Counted from the first letter of the stretch, positions 1 to 10,735 are shown. The stretch: DNA of 64,000 nt from an uncultured Marinobacter sp. (GCF_947259545.1 NZ_CAMYMK010000008.1:186001-250000), one strand, 5' to 3'. Made by a program: numbers and translations. The notes: generated from the letters alone by a model not told the origin.

Positions 1-112
1 GGCAATCTCCCGCACCTGAAGAGCGACTTCCGGAAGCGTTGGCAGCACCAGCTGATCATTCTCGATCGCACTGATCAGATCATTTTTGATGGTTTCAACA
101 ATGTTCGACATG
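1..112 (-). CDS. HDOD-domain signal transduction protein, N-terminal fragment (runs off window start)
   Basis: Reverse complement reads MSNIVETIKNDLISAIENDQLVLPTLPEVALQVREIA; LPTLPEVALQVREIA is a typical HDOD N-terminus. Confidence 0.7.
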
Positions 113-191
113 GTCAGTTGAGGTCCGTCGTCTATAAGTATTCAAAATAATAGGTACTTTATAGCAAAAACTCGCCGGAATGCCTGTCAAC

Positions 192-1190
192 TTATGTATC
201 TGGTGTATCGGATTGTTGCTGCTCCGGCACCGCGTACGGGAGTTCCAGTCGCTCCAGTGTGATGTCCGGATGGGTGTCCAGGTGGAGTGGCGTATCCACG
301 GCATTGTGACGAACGACAGCCAGGCATTGCACAGACTGGTCCGCGAGGCGAACGCTATTGACCACCTCACCGACGGACTTTTCACCGCTCTTGAGAGCGG
401 TTCCGCAATCGGGAGCAGTATCCACGCCGGCGGCAGAAAAACGAAACAGACTTTTCTTGAGCTGACCGAGGAAATGCATTCGGGCAATGACTTCCTGGCC
501 TGTGTAGCAGCCTTTCTTGAAGTGCACGCCGTGAACGTGTTGCCAGTTCAGCATCTGGGGCACATAGGCTTCCAGGGACTCGGGGGTAAGTCTGGCAATG
601 CCAGCTGCTATCTCTGACGCCTGCCAGTTGACCTGGTCGGTCTTCTCGGAGGGCTGGAAGACCTCCGCCAGTTCCGGCGAAAGGTCACCCCTTTGCCAGA
701 GTTCAAACCGGGCCAGTCCCTCAGCAGTGTCCTGGGTTCTGATCAGATGGTGTTGGTCGACAACAACACTGTCGCCCGGCGTATTAAGCTGATTGGTGAT
801 GTCCTCACCAAGCTGCCGGGTAAGCCCGTCACCCAGAATACCAAGGATGCGGCCATTGTCGACAACCTCCATGGCGGTCCCGCGAAACAGCATCAGGTAT
901 TTACGCAACTGACTGGTGATGTGATCTGCCAGGTCTTCCGGTAACGCGATCAGCACGTCCTCTCCGTCACGCACCATGCGTGTCAGGCAGTAAGCCCTGC
1001 CTTTCGGGGTACTGGCCGCCGCGCGCGGTGAAAAGGATGGGGTGACATCCTCCAGGTTTTGGCTGAACTGGCCCTGGAGAAACTTATCGGTACCGGGGCC
1101 GGTAATACGGAGAATGCGTTGATCTTCAAGTATGGCCCACGCTGACGCAGGTAGCGGTTGGCTGGCGACCATGGTCGAAGAGTCTGTCAT
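192..1190 (-). CDS. ygfZ: Folate-binding protein YgfZ
   Basis: 332 aa with the KKGCYTGQEVIARMHFLGQLKKSLFRF motif; adjacent to sdhE. Confidence 0.93.
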   Translation of the reverse strand: MTDSSTMVASQPLPASAWAILEDQRILRITGPGTDKFLQGQFSQNLEDVTPSFSPRAAASTPKGRAYCLTRMVRDGEDVLIALPEDLADHITSQLRKYLMLFRGTAMEVVDNGRILGILGDGLTRQLGEDITNQLNTPGDSVVVDQHHLIRTQDTAEGLARFELWQRGDLSPELAEVFQPSEKTDQVNWQASEIAAGIARLTPESLEAYVPQMLNWQHVHGVHFKKGCYTGQEVIARMHFLGQLKKSLFRFSAAGVDTAPDCGTALKSGEKSVGEVVNSVRLADQSVQCLAVVRHNAVDTPLHLDTHPDITLERLELPYAVPEQQQSDTPDT

Positions 1191-1205
1191 TGAGCGCTCC
1201 CGGTG

Positions 1206-1556
1206 TTATGTGTTGCTGGCGAGGGAATGGTTGCTTTGGCTCAGTCTTAGCCACATCCGCAAACGGCGGAATTCATCGGGATCGACATTGCGAAACCCCG
1301 GGCCAAAGTTGGCCAAAACCACCAGGCGTGAACCAGATCTGGTGTCGGATGCGCGAATTTTCAAGAGTGTCAGGCGAGGGCCGATCCGGCTTTCACCGGC
1401 GACGCAAACCGGATGGCTGTTTCCTGAGGCGAAGCGGGCACGGAGTTGACCCTGTTCCAGGGTTAACTCCGTAACAGAGTTGGCTGCCTGAAGTATGCTT
1501 CGCAGCCATGGACGGGACGCTGAAGGCCGAAGGCGGAGATTAATCCGGCTGGACAC
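1206..1556 (-). CDS. YgfX-like small protein
   Basis: 116 aa ORF overlapping sdhE, between sdhE and ygfZ; assignment mainly from position. Confidence 0.6.
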   Translation of the reverse strand: MSSRINLRLRPSASRPWLRSILQAANSVTELTLEQGQLRARFASGNSHPVCVAGESRIGPRLTLLKIRASDTRSGSRLVVLANFGPGFRNVDPDEFRRLRMWLRLSQSNHSLASNT

Positions 1557-1794
1557 GGTTCAGGATCATATCCACGATGCGCTGAAGGTCCGGATCTTCC
1601 GGGCGGCTGCGCTGCATGAACCATTCAAACATGTCGGTGTCTTCGCAGGTCAGCAGCTTTTCATAGCGTGCCTGGTCTTCTGCCGCCAGTCCGGGATACG
1701 CCTCTTCTACGAAGGGCACCAGCAATACGTCCAGTTCGAGCATTCCACGGCGGCTGTGCCACCACAGGCGTTTGTATTCGGTGTTGTCAGACAT
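1540..1794 (-). CDS. sdhE: FAD assembly factor SdhE
   Basis: 84 aa; [22 protein letters not shown] is the SdhE/YgfY signature (RGMLELD). Confidence 0.93.
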   Translation of the reverse strand: MSDNTEYKRLWWHSRRGMLELDVLLVPFVEEAYPGLAAEDQARYEKLLTCEDTDMFEWFMQRSRPEDPDLQRIVDMILNRVQPD

Positions 1795-1823
1795 TCGGTT
1801 TCTCTTTCCGCTGGTCGCGTGTG

Positions 1824-3449
1824 TCAGGGTGATAGGGTTCTGTATGTTGTGGGAAACAGCACCGTGTCCCGCGGTTCGTTGAGTAACCCGGGGTAATCCA
1901 GAGTGTAATGGAGGCCACGACTCTCTTTGCGCTGCAGCGCCGAGCAGATGATCAGGTCCGATACAGTGACCAGATTACGCAGCTCGAGCAAGTCGTTGGT
2001 GACCCGGTAGTTGCTGTAGAACTCACCTATTTCCCGGGATAGCAAATCAACGCGGTGCTTGGCCCGTTGCAAGCGCTTGGTGGTCCTGACAATGCCTACG
2101 TAATCCCACATGAAGTGGCGCAGTTCGTCCCAGTTGTGGGAGATTACCACGTCTTCGTCAGAATCCCGTACCTGACTTTCATCCCAGTCAGGCACCGGAG
2201 GCGGTGGCGGGATTTGTGCCTCCCGTCGCGCAATGTCTTCAGCGGCTGCGCGACCATAGACCAGGCACTCCAGCAGGGAGTTGCTGGCCATACGATTGGC
2301 GCCATGCAAACCGGTAAAGGCTGCCTCCCCAACGACATAAAGCTGGTTTATGTCGGTGCGGGCCCGTTTATCACTGACGATACCGCCGCAGGTGTAGTGT
2401 GCCGCTGGCACCACAGGGATAGGTTGTTCGGTAATGTCGATGCCGAATTCCAGGCACTTTTCGTAAATCGTCGGGAAGTGGTGCCTGACGAAATCAGCTG
2501 GTTTGTCGCTGATGTCCAGGTACAGGTGATCGGCACCCAGGCGTTTCATTTCATGGTCAATGGCACGGGCCACGATGTCCCTGGGCGCCAGTTCGCCGCG
2601 CTTGTCGAAACGGTCCATGAAACGGCTACCATCCGGGAGCTTGAGTACGCCGCCTTCGCCCCGCACCGCTTCGGTGATCAGAAAGGATTTGGCGTGGGGG
2701 TGGTAAAGACACGTCGGATGGAACTGATTGAATTCCATGTTGGCAACCCGGCACCCTGCGCGCCAGGCCATCGCGATGCCGTCGCCGGATGCGCCGTCCG
2801 GATTGGTGGTGTAGCGATAGGCTTTGCTGGCACCACCGGTGGCGATCACGGTAAAGCGGGCCCGGACCAGCTCAACGTGGTTATCCTCGAGGTTGAGAAC
2901 GTAGGCGCCGACGCAACGATTGCCTGGTAGTGACAGTTTGCGGTTGGTGATCAGGTCTACGGCCACCCGGCCGGATATCAGGGTAATGTTGGGGCGTGCC
3001 TGAGCCTGGGACGCCAGGGTGGTGGAAACCGCGTGCCCGGTGGCATCCGCTGCGTGAATGATGCGTCGATGACTGTGGCCACCCTCACGGGTCAGGTGAT
3101 ACTGGGCGTCTTCGTCACGAGTGAAATCCACCCCCGAGTCTATCAGCCAGTTGATGCTTTCTTTGCCATGCTCTACGGTGAACCGCACGGCGTCCTCATG
3201 ACACAGGCCGCCGCCGGCATTCAGCGTATCCTGGATGTGGTTTTCCAGTGAGTCGTTGTCATCCAGCACCGCGGCAATGCCGCCCTGTGCCCAGAGCGTC
3301 GCCCCGCTACTGATGTCGGCTTTGCTCACGACACAGACATTCAGGTGTTCCGGCAGGTTGAGGGCAACGGTCAGTCCGGCAGCGCCGCTGCCGATAATCA
3401 GGACATCGTATTCGTGAGATTGTGGCATTGGGTCGTTATCGCGGGCCAT
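1824..3449 (-). CDS. nadB: L-aspartate oxidase
   Basis: [21 protein letters not shown] motif, [22 protein letters not shown]; divergent from rpoE as in other gammaproteobacteria. The true start may be the internal MPQSHEYD. Confidence 0.96.
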   Translation of the reverse strand: MARDNDPMPQSHEYDVLIIGSGAAGLTVALNLPEHLNVCVVSKADISSGATLWAQGGIAAVLDDNDSLENHIQDTLNAGGGLCHEDAVRFTVEHGKESINWLIDSGVDFTRDEDAQYHLTREGGHSHRRIIHAADATGHAVSTTLASQAQARPNITLISGRVAVDLITNRKLSLPGNRCVGAYVLNLEDNHVELVRARFTVIATGGASKAYRYTTNPDGASGDGIAMAWRAGCRVANMEFNQFHPTCLYHPHAKSFLITEAVRGEGGVLKLPDGSRFMDRFDKRGELAPRDIVARAIDHEMKRLGADHLYLDISDKPADFVRHHFPTIYEKCLEFGIDITEQPIPVVPAAHYTCGGIVSDKRARTDINQLYVVGEAAFTGLHGANRMASNSLLECLVYGRAAAEDIARREAQIPPPPPVPDWDESQVRDSDEDVVISHNWDELRHFMWDYVGIVRTTKRLQRAKHRVDLLSREIGEFYSNYRVTNDLLELRNLVTVSDLIICSALQRKESRGLHYTLDYPGLLNEPRDTVLFPTTYRTLSP

Positions 3450-3465
3450 AATGTGGATGTGTATT

Positions 3466-3492
3466 GAACTAAACTTTACGCTTGCTGTCTAT
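3466..3492 (+). promoter_or_regulatory. Candidate sigma-E/AlgU promoter of algU (GAACTA-N16-TCTAT)
   Basis: Sequence gaacta aactttacgcttgctg tctat; the spacer is exactly 16 nt, close to GAACTT-N16-TCTGA. Confidence 0.65.
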
Positions 3493-3630
3493 TTGCCCTG
3501 ACGCGGACAGGCCTGAAAGGGCCGATACCCGCATTTATTTCGGACGCCGGACAGCATCATGACGACGCAAACCAAATCGAGGCAGGCAGGCCCGTTGGCC
3601 ATTGATTATGAACGTCCTGGCAATCCGTCC

Positions 3631-4248
3631 ATGACTCCGGATACTGATCAATACAAGGGGGAGATCCCCGACAGCCAGACCGATCTCCAACTCGTACGCA
3701 AAGTGCGTAATGGTGACCGGGCGGCGTTTGACCTGCTTGTGGTCAAGTATCAGTCCCGGGTGGCCTCTATCATCAGTCGGTATGTTTACGACAGCCAGGA
3801 AGTGCTGGACCTGACCCAGGAGACCTTTGTGAAGGCCTTCCGGGCGATGGATCGCTTTCGTGGTGACAGTGCATTTTATACGTGGCTGTACCGCATTGCC
3901 GTAAACACGGCAAAGAACTTTCTCGAGTCGCGTGGGCGCCGTCCTCAGGGCAGCGCCGACGTGACCGAAGCTGAGAATTTCGAGGATGGATCCAGGCTCC
4001 GGGATAACGCATCGCCGGAGAAGCTGCTCCAGCGGGAGCAACTGCAACAGGAGCTTGGCCGGGCGATATCCAACCTTCCCGAGGAACTCCGCTCGGCTTT
4101 TTTGCTCAGAGAATATGATGGCCTGAGTTATGAGGATATCGCACGCATACTGGAGTGTCCCATTGGCACCGTCCGGTCCCGAATTTTCAGAGCCCGGGAT
4201 GCTGTAGATCGACAGCTCGGGCCGTTGCTTAATAATTCCCTGACGTGA
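3631..4248 (+). CDS. rpoE: RNA polymerase sigma factor RpoE/AlgU
   Basis: LVVKYQSRVASIISRYVYDSQEVLDLTQETFVKAFRAMDRFRGDSAFYTWLYRIAVNTAKN; longer ORF opens at 3559. Confidence 0.96.
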   Translation: MTPDTDQYKGEIPDSQTDLQLVRKVRNGDRAAFDLLVVKYQSRVASIISRYVYDSQEVLDLTQETFVKAFRAMDRFRGDSAFYTWLYRIAVNTAKNFLESRGRRPQGSADVTEAENFEDGSRLRDNASPEKLLQREQLQQELGRAISNLPEELRSAFLLREYDGLSYEDIARILECPIGTVRSRIFRARDAVDRQLGPLLNNSLT

Positions 4249-4263
4249 ATGAGGTTGCATCCC

Positions 4264-4830
4264 ATGGATGATCGTCTCAGAGAAACACTGTCGGCCATGA
4301 TGGATGACGAAGCGGATGAGCTCTCAGTCCGACGGCTGTTGTCCCATGGCGAGCAGAGCGATGTGCGCTCCCAGTGGCAGCGTTGGCAACAGGTGAGGGA
4401 TGTTATGCACCAGCGCCAGGTCCTGGAGGACGTGATTGATGTCAGTGTTGGTGTGAGGCGTGTAATTGAAAGCGGTGAAACCACCGGTTTCGAAAACAGG
4501 ACGGTGGAAATAAGGCCTTCGCGGAGCTGGCACTGGCCGGCGGCTGCCATGGTGAGCCTGGCGCTCATAGTGGGGTTTGGTGTCGGTGCTGGCTGGGACT
4601 CTTCAGAGCCTGAAGCGCAGGTTGCTGGCGGGCTCAGTACCGGAGCGCCTGAAATCTCGGATACTGTAGATAACAAGGTACAGGAAGTAGCCCTGCAAGG
4701 TCTGGATGAGGAGCAGTGGGAACATTTGAGTCGATACCTGCTGGAGCATGCCCAACACAATAGCGTTGGGGCTGGTCGGGGATCCGTTGGCTATGCCCGG
4801 TTGGTCACTGCATCTACGCCGTCTTACTAG
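4264..4830 (+). CDS. mucA: Anti-sigma-E factor RseA/MucA
   Basis: MDDRLRETLSAMMDDEADELSVRRLL is an RseA N-terminal domain; one central TM segment; directly downstream of rpoE. Confidence 0.9.
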   Translation: MDDRLRETLSAMMDDEADELSVRRLLSHGEQSDVRSQWQRWQQVRDVMHQRQVLEDVIDVSVGVRRVIESGETTGFENRTVEIRPSRSWHWPAAAMVSLALIVGFGVGAGWDSSEPEAQVAGGLSTGAPEISDTVDNKVQEVALQGLDEEQWEHLSRYLLEHAQHNSVGAGRGSVGYARLVTASTPSY

Positions 4831-4839
4831 TATTCAGGA

Positions 4840-5901
4840 GTGAAAGGGTTGATGTTGAATTGGCTGGCAGTCACCCGGAATTCGGGGGTTCACAGGTTCT
4901 TCTATCTGCTGGTCGCGGCCTTCTGTCTGTCCTGGCCTGCTGCTGTCATCAGTGAAGAGTCTGCCATCCCTGCCGGGAACGCCCCCCAATCCGCAGAGCA
5001 ATGGCTCGCTCGTCTGGGACCGGCCCTCAACATGACGTCCTATCGCGGCGTGTTCGTGTATGCCCGTGGTGATCAGGTCAGTTCCCTGCAAATTGCCCAT
5101 CGGTACCGTGATGGTGTCGTCGAAGAGCGCTTGGTGCTTCAGGATGGTGGTGGTGGTGAGATCGTGCGTAAGGGCATGCGGGTGGTCTGCGTGTTGCCCG
5201 ACCAGGGGCGGGTCCAGCTGGATCAGGTGATTCCTTCCGGGCCCTTCGCCGAGGCCTTTTCAAGTCAGCTTATGCCGGTGATCCGCTGGTACAGTCCCGA
5301 GTTGATGGGGGAAGACAGGGTGGCCGGCTATAAGGTTGTCAAAATCGCGCTCAAGGCCCGGGATGAACATCGTTACAGTCACCGTCTATGGCTTGAAAAG
5401 TCGACCGGGCTGCTGGTGAAAAGTCATGTCAGGTCTGATACCGACGAGGTGTTGGAGCATTTCCAGTTTACCAGCCTGGAAATTACAGATCGCCTGCCAG
5501 ACAGTGAATTTGAAGTGCAGTCCCAGGGAAAAGAACTCGAGCGTACGCTTGGTGATCCGCCCCAACCTTCACAACAACCAAGGATGGACGGCTGGGTACT
5601 GGGCTGGCAACCTGAAGGCTTTATGCCTGCTGCTGCACCCCGTTCCGGAAAGGGACAGGCGGTAGCATTTTCAGATGGTCTGGCGGCCTTCTCCGTTTTT
5701 GTCGAGCCGGCCGGGCGGATTTCCATGCCGACGGGGGCGTCCCGGATTGGTGCCACGACCGTATATATCAGCCAGCTTAATGTGGGAGGGCGGGCCTATA
5801 TGGTGACCGTCGTCGGCGAGGTGCCCCCAGCCACAGCTAAAAAAGTTGCAGAATCCGTGGAGGTAGACAATGCCAGGGCGTATGAGACGGCCAGACGATG
5901 A
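4840..5901 (+). CDS. mucB: Sigma-E regulatory protein RseB/MucB
   Basis: Signal peptide, MTSYRGVFVYARGDQVSSLQIAHRYRDGVVEERL; operon position. Confidence 0.93.
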   Translation: MKGLMLNWLAVTRNSGVHRFFYLLVAAFCLSWPAAVISEESAIPAGNAPQSAEQWLARLGPALNMTSYRGVFVYARGDQVSSLQIAHRYRDGVVEERLVLQDGGGGEIVRKGMRVVCVLPDQGRVQLDQVIPSGPFAEAFSSQLMPVIRWYSPELMGEDRVAGYKVVKIALKARDEHRYSHRLWLEKSTGLLVKSHVRSDTDEVLEHFQFTSLEITDRLPDSEFEVQSQGKELERTLGDPPQPSQQPRMDGWVLGWQPEGFMPAAAPRSGKGQAVAFSDGLAAFSVFVEPAGRISMPTGASRIGATTVYISQLNVGGRAYMVTVVGEVPPATAKKVAESVEVDNARAYETARR

Positions 5902-6362
5902 TTACTGAAAACGGCAGGGTTGTGGCGATTGATGGGGACCGGGCCTGGGTTCAGACCATACGCAACAGCGCCTGTCAGAGTTGTGCCGCCCGACATGGAT
6001 GCGGCCAGCGTGCGTTGGCTGGGGCGACGGGTGGTCGTGCCAACCAGGTTTTGGTGACCAACGAGCTGGCAGCGCGGGTGGGTGACGAGGTGACGCTGGC
6101 GATTGATGAGGCCGCCCTGTTGCGGGCATCCCTGCTGGTCTATGCGGTGCCACTGTTATTGATGGTGGCTGGGGCCGTATTGGGGCACCGGGCTGGTGGC
6201 CAGGATCTTGTTGCCATCGCTGGCGCGCTGACCGGTCTGATGGGGGGCTTTGCGATGGTTCGCTGGTTACAGCGCCGATCCGCTCACCGTTACGAGCCCC
6301 GGCTGATCCGGATTGTTCCCGCCACCGACGGGAATGTGTCTGCAAACCCTACCGTTTTTTAA
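5898..6362 (+). CDS. rseC: SoxR-reducing system protein RseC family
   Basis: CQSCAARHGCGQ cysteine cluster followed by two TM segments; operon position. Confidence 0.88.
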   Translation: MITENGRVVAIDGDRAWVQTIRNSACQSCAARHGCGQRALAGATGGRANQVLVTNELAARVGDEVTLAIDEAALLRASLLVYAVPLLLMVAGAVLGHRAGGQDLVAIAGALTGLMGGFAMVRWLQRRSAHRYEPRLIRIVPATDGNVSANPTVF

Positions 6363-6424
6363 GTTGAAAATCGCTGTTCTGACCTCAGAATGCATATAAA
6401 GCTCTGATAAACAGGGGGTTCTAC

Positions 6425-7900
6425 ATGTTAATGACTAACCGGAAGTACAGAACGCTGGTTTCGACCTCCGGTGGCTCGTCCACGGCTAAGGTATTCGTTC
6501 TGTGCCTGATGGTGTTCTTATTCTGGGCCCAGGGGGCCAATGCGCGCAGCCTTCCAGATTTCACGGAACTGGTGGAGGATAACTCGAACGCTGTGGTCAA
6601 TATCAGTACCACCAGCAAGCCAACCCGTGGTGGTGGCGGTTATCCGGGGGCGCCGTTTGATGAGCGCCAGCTGGAGCAGTTACCGGAATTCTTTCAGGAG
6701 TTTTTCCGGGGGCCGCAATCCCCTTACGGTAACAGTCCCCGCCGCTCACAGCCCCGCCGGTCCATGGGGTCCGGATTTATTGTCTCGAAAGACGGCTATG
6801 TGCTGACCAATAACCATGTTGTCGAAGGGGCCGATGAGATTGTCGTGCGTCTGAGTGACCGCCGTGAGTTGCAGGCGACCCTTGTGGGCACGGACCCCCG
6901 CTCGGATATGGCGGTGCTCAAGATTGAAAACGGTGATGACCTGCCGGTCGTCAAGATTGGTCGCTCCCGGGATCTGGCAGTGGGTGAGTGGGTGCTGGCC
7001 ATCGGTTCCCCCTTTGGTTTTGACTATACCGTGACCGCTGGCATCGTCAGTGCCCTTGGTCGGTCGCTGCCTTCCGAAAACTACGTACCGTTTATCCAGA
7101 CTGATGTGGCCATTAATCCGGGGAATTCCGGCGGACCGCTGTTCAACCTCGATGGCGAAGTGGTTGGTATCAATTCCCAGATATACACTCGTTCCGGCGG
7201 GTTCATGGGCGTTTCTTTCGCCATTCCCATCGATGACGCCATGAACGTATTCAATCAGATACGCGATAAGGGCTTCGTTGCCCGTGGCTGGCTGGGCGTA
7301 TTGATTCAGGAGGTGAATCGTGATCTGGCTGAATCGTTCGGGCTGAAGCGTCCCAGGGGCGCGCTGATTGCCGAAGTAATGGCCGGATCGCCGGCTGAGG
7401 ATGCCGGGTTGGAAACGGGTGATATCGTGCTCGAATATGACGGGGAGAGTGTCGAGCTGTCGTCGGATCTGCCGCCGATGGTGGGACGTACCCCCGTGGG
7501 TGAAACCGCAACGCTGACGGTGCTCCGCGAAGGCCGGGAAGTTGAGCTGGAAGTGGAAATCGGCAAGCTTCCGGAACCGGGAAGCGAGCAGGCGGCGTTA
7601 CCCGGCACAGATCAGGGTGGTCCATCCTCGGCGCCCCTGGGACTGACAGTTGAACCTCTGCCTGCCGAGCTCGCCGATTCGATGGATCTGCAAGCCGGTG
7701 TTCTGGTTGCCAATGTTGGCCGGGGGCCTGCACTGAACGCAGGTATTCGTCCGAGGGATGTGATCACCGAGCTACATCGCCAACCGGTGCGGACCGTTGA
7801 GGAGTTCCGTGATGTTGTATCTTCCCTGCCGGATGATCGTGCCGTGTCTGTGCGAGTTGTACGCCAGGGGCGGGCCATATATCTCGTAATGAAACCCTGA
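6425..7900 (+). CDS. mucD: DegP/DegQ-family periplasmic serine endoprotease (MucD)
   Basis: GNSGGPL catalytic motif, NNHVVEGADEIVV, two PDZ domains. Confidence 0.95.
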   Translation: MLMTNRKYRTLVSTSGGSSTAKVFVLCLMVFLFWAQGANARSLPDFTELVEDNSNAVVNISTTSKPTRGGGGYPGAPFDERQLEQLPEFFQEFFRGPQSPYGNSPRRSQPRRSMGSGFIVSKDGYVLTNNHVVEGADEIVVRLSDRRELQATLVGTDPRSDMAVLKIENGDDLPVVKIGRSRDLAVGEWVLAIGSPFGFDYTVTAGIVSALGRSLPSENYVPFIQTDVAINPGNSGGPLFNLDGEVVGINSQIYTRSGGFMGVSFAIPIDDAMNVFNQIRDKGFVARGWLGVLIQEVNRDLAESFGLKRPRGALIAEVMAGSPAEDAGLETGDIVLEYDGESVELSSDLPPMVGRTPVGETATLTVLREGREVELEVEIGKLPEPGSEQAALPGTDQGGPSSAPLGLTVEPLPAELADSMDLQAGVLVANVGRGPALNAGIRPRDVITELHRQPVRTVEEFRDVVSSLPDDRAVSVRVVRQGRAIYLVMKP

Positions 7901-7916
7901 TTCAGGGATTATCCGG

Positions 7917-7955
7917 AGCCCCGGGTGCTCTTCAGGGACATATCCCGGGGCTTTT
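7917..7955 (+). terminator. Rho-independent-type terminator after mucD
   Basis: AGCCCCGGG ... CCCGGGGCTTTT stem with an 18-nt loop, followed by a short T run. Confidence 0.6.
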
Positions 7956-8008
7956 GTTACACTATAGGAAATAAACAAGAACGTCGGCCATGGATCGGAC
8001 CTGCCCGC

Positions 8009-10735
8009 ATGATGAACAAAAAGGAACTTCCCCTCAGGACACTTCTCACCTTCCGTAATGCCTGGGTTGCCTGGCTTTTGCTTGCGGCTTCTATCGCTAT
8101 CACTTTGTTACTTTGGCAGCTTTCGATTCATCTGGTCGAAGATCGCACTGAGGCCCGTTTTCGAACACAGTCGCTTCAGCTCAAAACCGCCATTGAAGAA
8201 CGGCTGCTGAATCATGAGCAGGTTCTGGCCGGAAGTGCCGGCCTGTTTGCGGTTGCCGGCAGGGTGAGCCGTGACGAATGGCGGGAATATGTGGACAAAG
8301 TCGACATTAATCGTTACTACCCAGGTATTCAGGGAATCGGTTATGTGCAGCGTATCGGTGTACGGGATATGGCAGACCACATCTCGTCGGTTCGCGCTGA
8401 AGGTGTTCATAACTACCTGGTGACACCTCTGGGATCGGGGCCGGATTACTATCCAATGGTATATCTTGAGCCTGGCACCGATCGAAATCGCAGGGCGCTG
8501 GGATACGACGCTTTCAGCGATCCCATTCACCGCCGGGCGATGGAAGAAGCCCGTGATGGGGCAAAGCCAACAGTCACCGGGAAAGTGATCCTGATTCAGG
8601 AAGAGGTTGCGGAAGACCAGGCCAGCTTTCTGATGTATTACCCGGTCTACCAGGGTGGAGAAGTTCCGGATCTGCGTGTGGAGCGCAGAATGATGCTGGC
8701 AGGCTACGTGTTCAGTGCGTTTCGTATGAATAACCTGCTCGACGGTATCGTCGGCCTGATCTCGCCTTTCCTCGACGTGCGTATCTATGACGGCGATCAG
8801 GTCTCCCGAGACACACTGATGTATGGTTCCAATCTGGGGTCACTGGACAACGACTTCAGCTTTGAGATGAGCCAGACCATTCGCCATGGCGGCAGGGACT
8901 GGTTGTTGCAGACCCGCTCGACCCCCGCCTTTGATTTCCTGGCTTCCGATCCCCGGCCACCGATTGTGCTGGGCGCTGGCATTGTTATCAGCTTCCTGCT
9001 GTTCCTGTTCGCCCTCACGCTGATCCGCTCCCGTATTCTGGCGCAGGTGGGCGCGGGCCGCTATCGTGCGATTACCGAGGGTGCGGCCAACGTCACCCTG
9101 GTGCTCAGCGGCGGGGGCAAGCCTCAATACGCAAGCCCGTCGAGTAAGGACATACTGGGTTTTGATCCCGAAAAACTGCAGGAGCTGGATTTTGAGTCGA
9201 TTGTCCATGGCGATGACTGGCCCCAGTTAGTGGCGGGTTTTGAAGAATCCGTTGGCGCTCCGGGTAAGCAGATGCCGGTTATCCGGGCGCGGATCCGTGA
9301 CGCTGCCGGTCAGTGGCGGGACATGGAGGGAACCTACACCGCGATGATGAATGTGCCGGGTGTAAACGGCGTGGTATTGAGCTTGCGGGATCTGACCCAG
9401 TTGAAGGAGGCCCAGTCAGAGTTGCACCGCCTGGCATTCTACGATCCGCTGACCGGCCTGGCCAACCGTCAGTTATTCCGTGACCGACTGAATCACGTGG
9501 TTCGCCGCAGTCGTCGCAGCGGTGAGCCGGCGGCGTTGATGTTTCTGGATCTCGACGGGTTCAAGCGGATCAACGACACCCTTGGCCACGATTCCGGTGA
9601 TGAACTGCTGAAGCGGGTTGCCCAGTGGCTTACGGGGTGTGTGCGTGAGGAAGATTCCGTTGCCCGTCTGGGTGGGGATGAGTTCGTGGTGTTGCTGTCG
9701 CGTATCAGTGGCCCGGATGCCGCCGGCAAGGTGGCTGAGACCATCCTGCGACGACTGTGTCAGCGAATCCGTCTGAATGAGCACGAAGTGGGGATCACGG
9801 TCAGTATCGGTATTACCATGATTCCGCACGACAGTGAGGAGTCCGGCACTTTGATGAAGTACGCCGATCTTGCTATGTACCGTGCCAAGGAAATGGGCAG
9901 GAATACCTACCAGTTCTTTACCCCGGCGATGAATATCCAGGCGGCTCGTCGCCTGTTGCAGCAGGAGGAGCTGGCGGCAGCCCTGGACGGTGACCGTTTC
10001 GTGCTGCATTACCAACCCAAGGTGGATCTGGAAACCGAACGGGTTATCGGCGTTGAAGCATTCCTGCGTTGGCACCATCCGGAGAAAGGGCTGGTGTCGG
10101 CCCAGCAGTTTATCGGGCTTGCCGAAGAGACCGGTCTGATCGTGCGTTTGGGCGAGCTGGCCCTGCGACAGGCTTGTATCCAGGTCCAGGCCCTTGAGCG
10201 GGCCGGGTTCGAGTCCCTGAAGATGGCGGTCAATCTCTCGGTGCGCCAGCTGACCGACTCCGGATTCCTGGATATGGTGCGACAGGTGATCACCGAAACC
10301 GGGGTGTCACCGGAGCGCCTTGAGCTGGAAATGCCGGCCGAATTGCTTAATGAAGACCCCCGCATGTTGCGGGATTTGCTCGTTTCCCTCCACGATCTGG
10401 GCGTCTGCCTGATTCTCGACGATTTCGGTACGGGGGCCTGTTCGCTGGTCGCACTCCAGCAGCTGCCGTTGAATGTTATCAAGATCGATCACCGGTTTAT
10501 TCGCGATATTCCATACAATGTCAGCGCTACTGACGTGGCGTCCGCTGTGATTGCTCTGGCCAGAAAACTGCACCTGACCGTTGTGGCCGAAGGTGTGGAA
10601 ACCCCGCAGCAGCTCAACTTCCTGAAAACCGCCGGGTGCGCGCAGTGTCAGGGCAATCTGTTCAGTTACCCGCTGGACGAGGATGCCCTGATTGGCTTCC
10701 TGATTCGGCAGTATGAGCGGCCGCTTATTTCCTGA
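8009..10735 (+). CDS. CHASE-PAS-GGDEF-EAL membrane-bound c-di-GMP signalling protein
   Basis: N-terminal TM plus CHASE-like sensor region, PAS, VARLGGDEFVVLL, degenerate EAL (GVEAFLRWHHP), AEGVETPQQLNFLKTAGCAQCQG. ORF extends to 7925 but that overlaps the terminator. Confidence 0.9.
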   Translation: MMNKKELPLRTLLTFRNAWVAWLLLAASIAITLLLWQLSIHLVEDRTEARFRTQSLQLKTAIEERLLNHEQVLAGSAGLFAVAGRVSRDEWREYVDKVDINRYYPGIQGIGYVQRIGVRDMADHISSVRAEGVHNYLVTPLGSGPDYYPMVYLEPGTDRNRRALGYDAFSDPIHRRAMEEARDGAKPTVTGKVILIQEEVAEDQASFLMYYPVYQGGEVPDLRVERRMMLAGYVFSAFRMNNLLDGIVGLISPFLDVRIYDGDQVSRDTLMYGSNLGSLDNDFSFEMSQTIRHGGRDWLLQTRSTPAFDFLASDPRPPIVLGAGIVISFLLFLFALTLIRSRILAQVGAGRYRAITEGAANVTLVLSGGGKPQYASPSSKDILGFDPEKLQELDFESIVHGDDWPQLVAGFEESVGAPGKQMPVIRARIRDAAGQWRDMEGTYTAMMNVPGVNGVVLSLRDLTQLKEAQSELHRLAFYDPLTGLANRQLFRDRLNHVVRRSRRSGEPAALMFLDLDGFKRINDTLGHDSGDELLKRVAQWLTGCVREEDSVARLGGDEFVVLLSRISGPDAAGKVAETILRRLCQRIRLNEHEVGITVSIGITMIPHDSEESGTLMKYADLAMYRAKEMGRNTYQFFTPAMNIQAARRLLQQEELAAALDGDRFVLHYQPKVDLETERVIGVEAFLRWHHPEKGLVSAQQFIGLAEETGLIVRLGELALRQACIQVQALERAGFESLKMAVNLSVRQLTDSGFLDMVRQVITETGVSPERLELEMPAELLNEDPRMLRDLLVSLHDLGVCLILDDFGTGACSLVALQQLPLNVIKIDHRFIRDIPYNVSATDVASAVIALARKLHLTVVAEGVETPQQLNFLKTAGCAQCQGNLFSYPLDEDALIGFLIRQYERPLIS

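Noticed and set aside
2055-2930. 291-aa + strand ORF opposite nadB
   Set aside because: Antisense of a confidently assigned gene; product resembles no family and reflects high GC.
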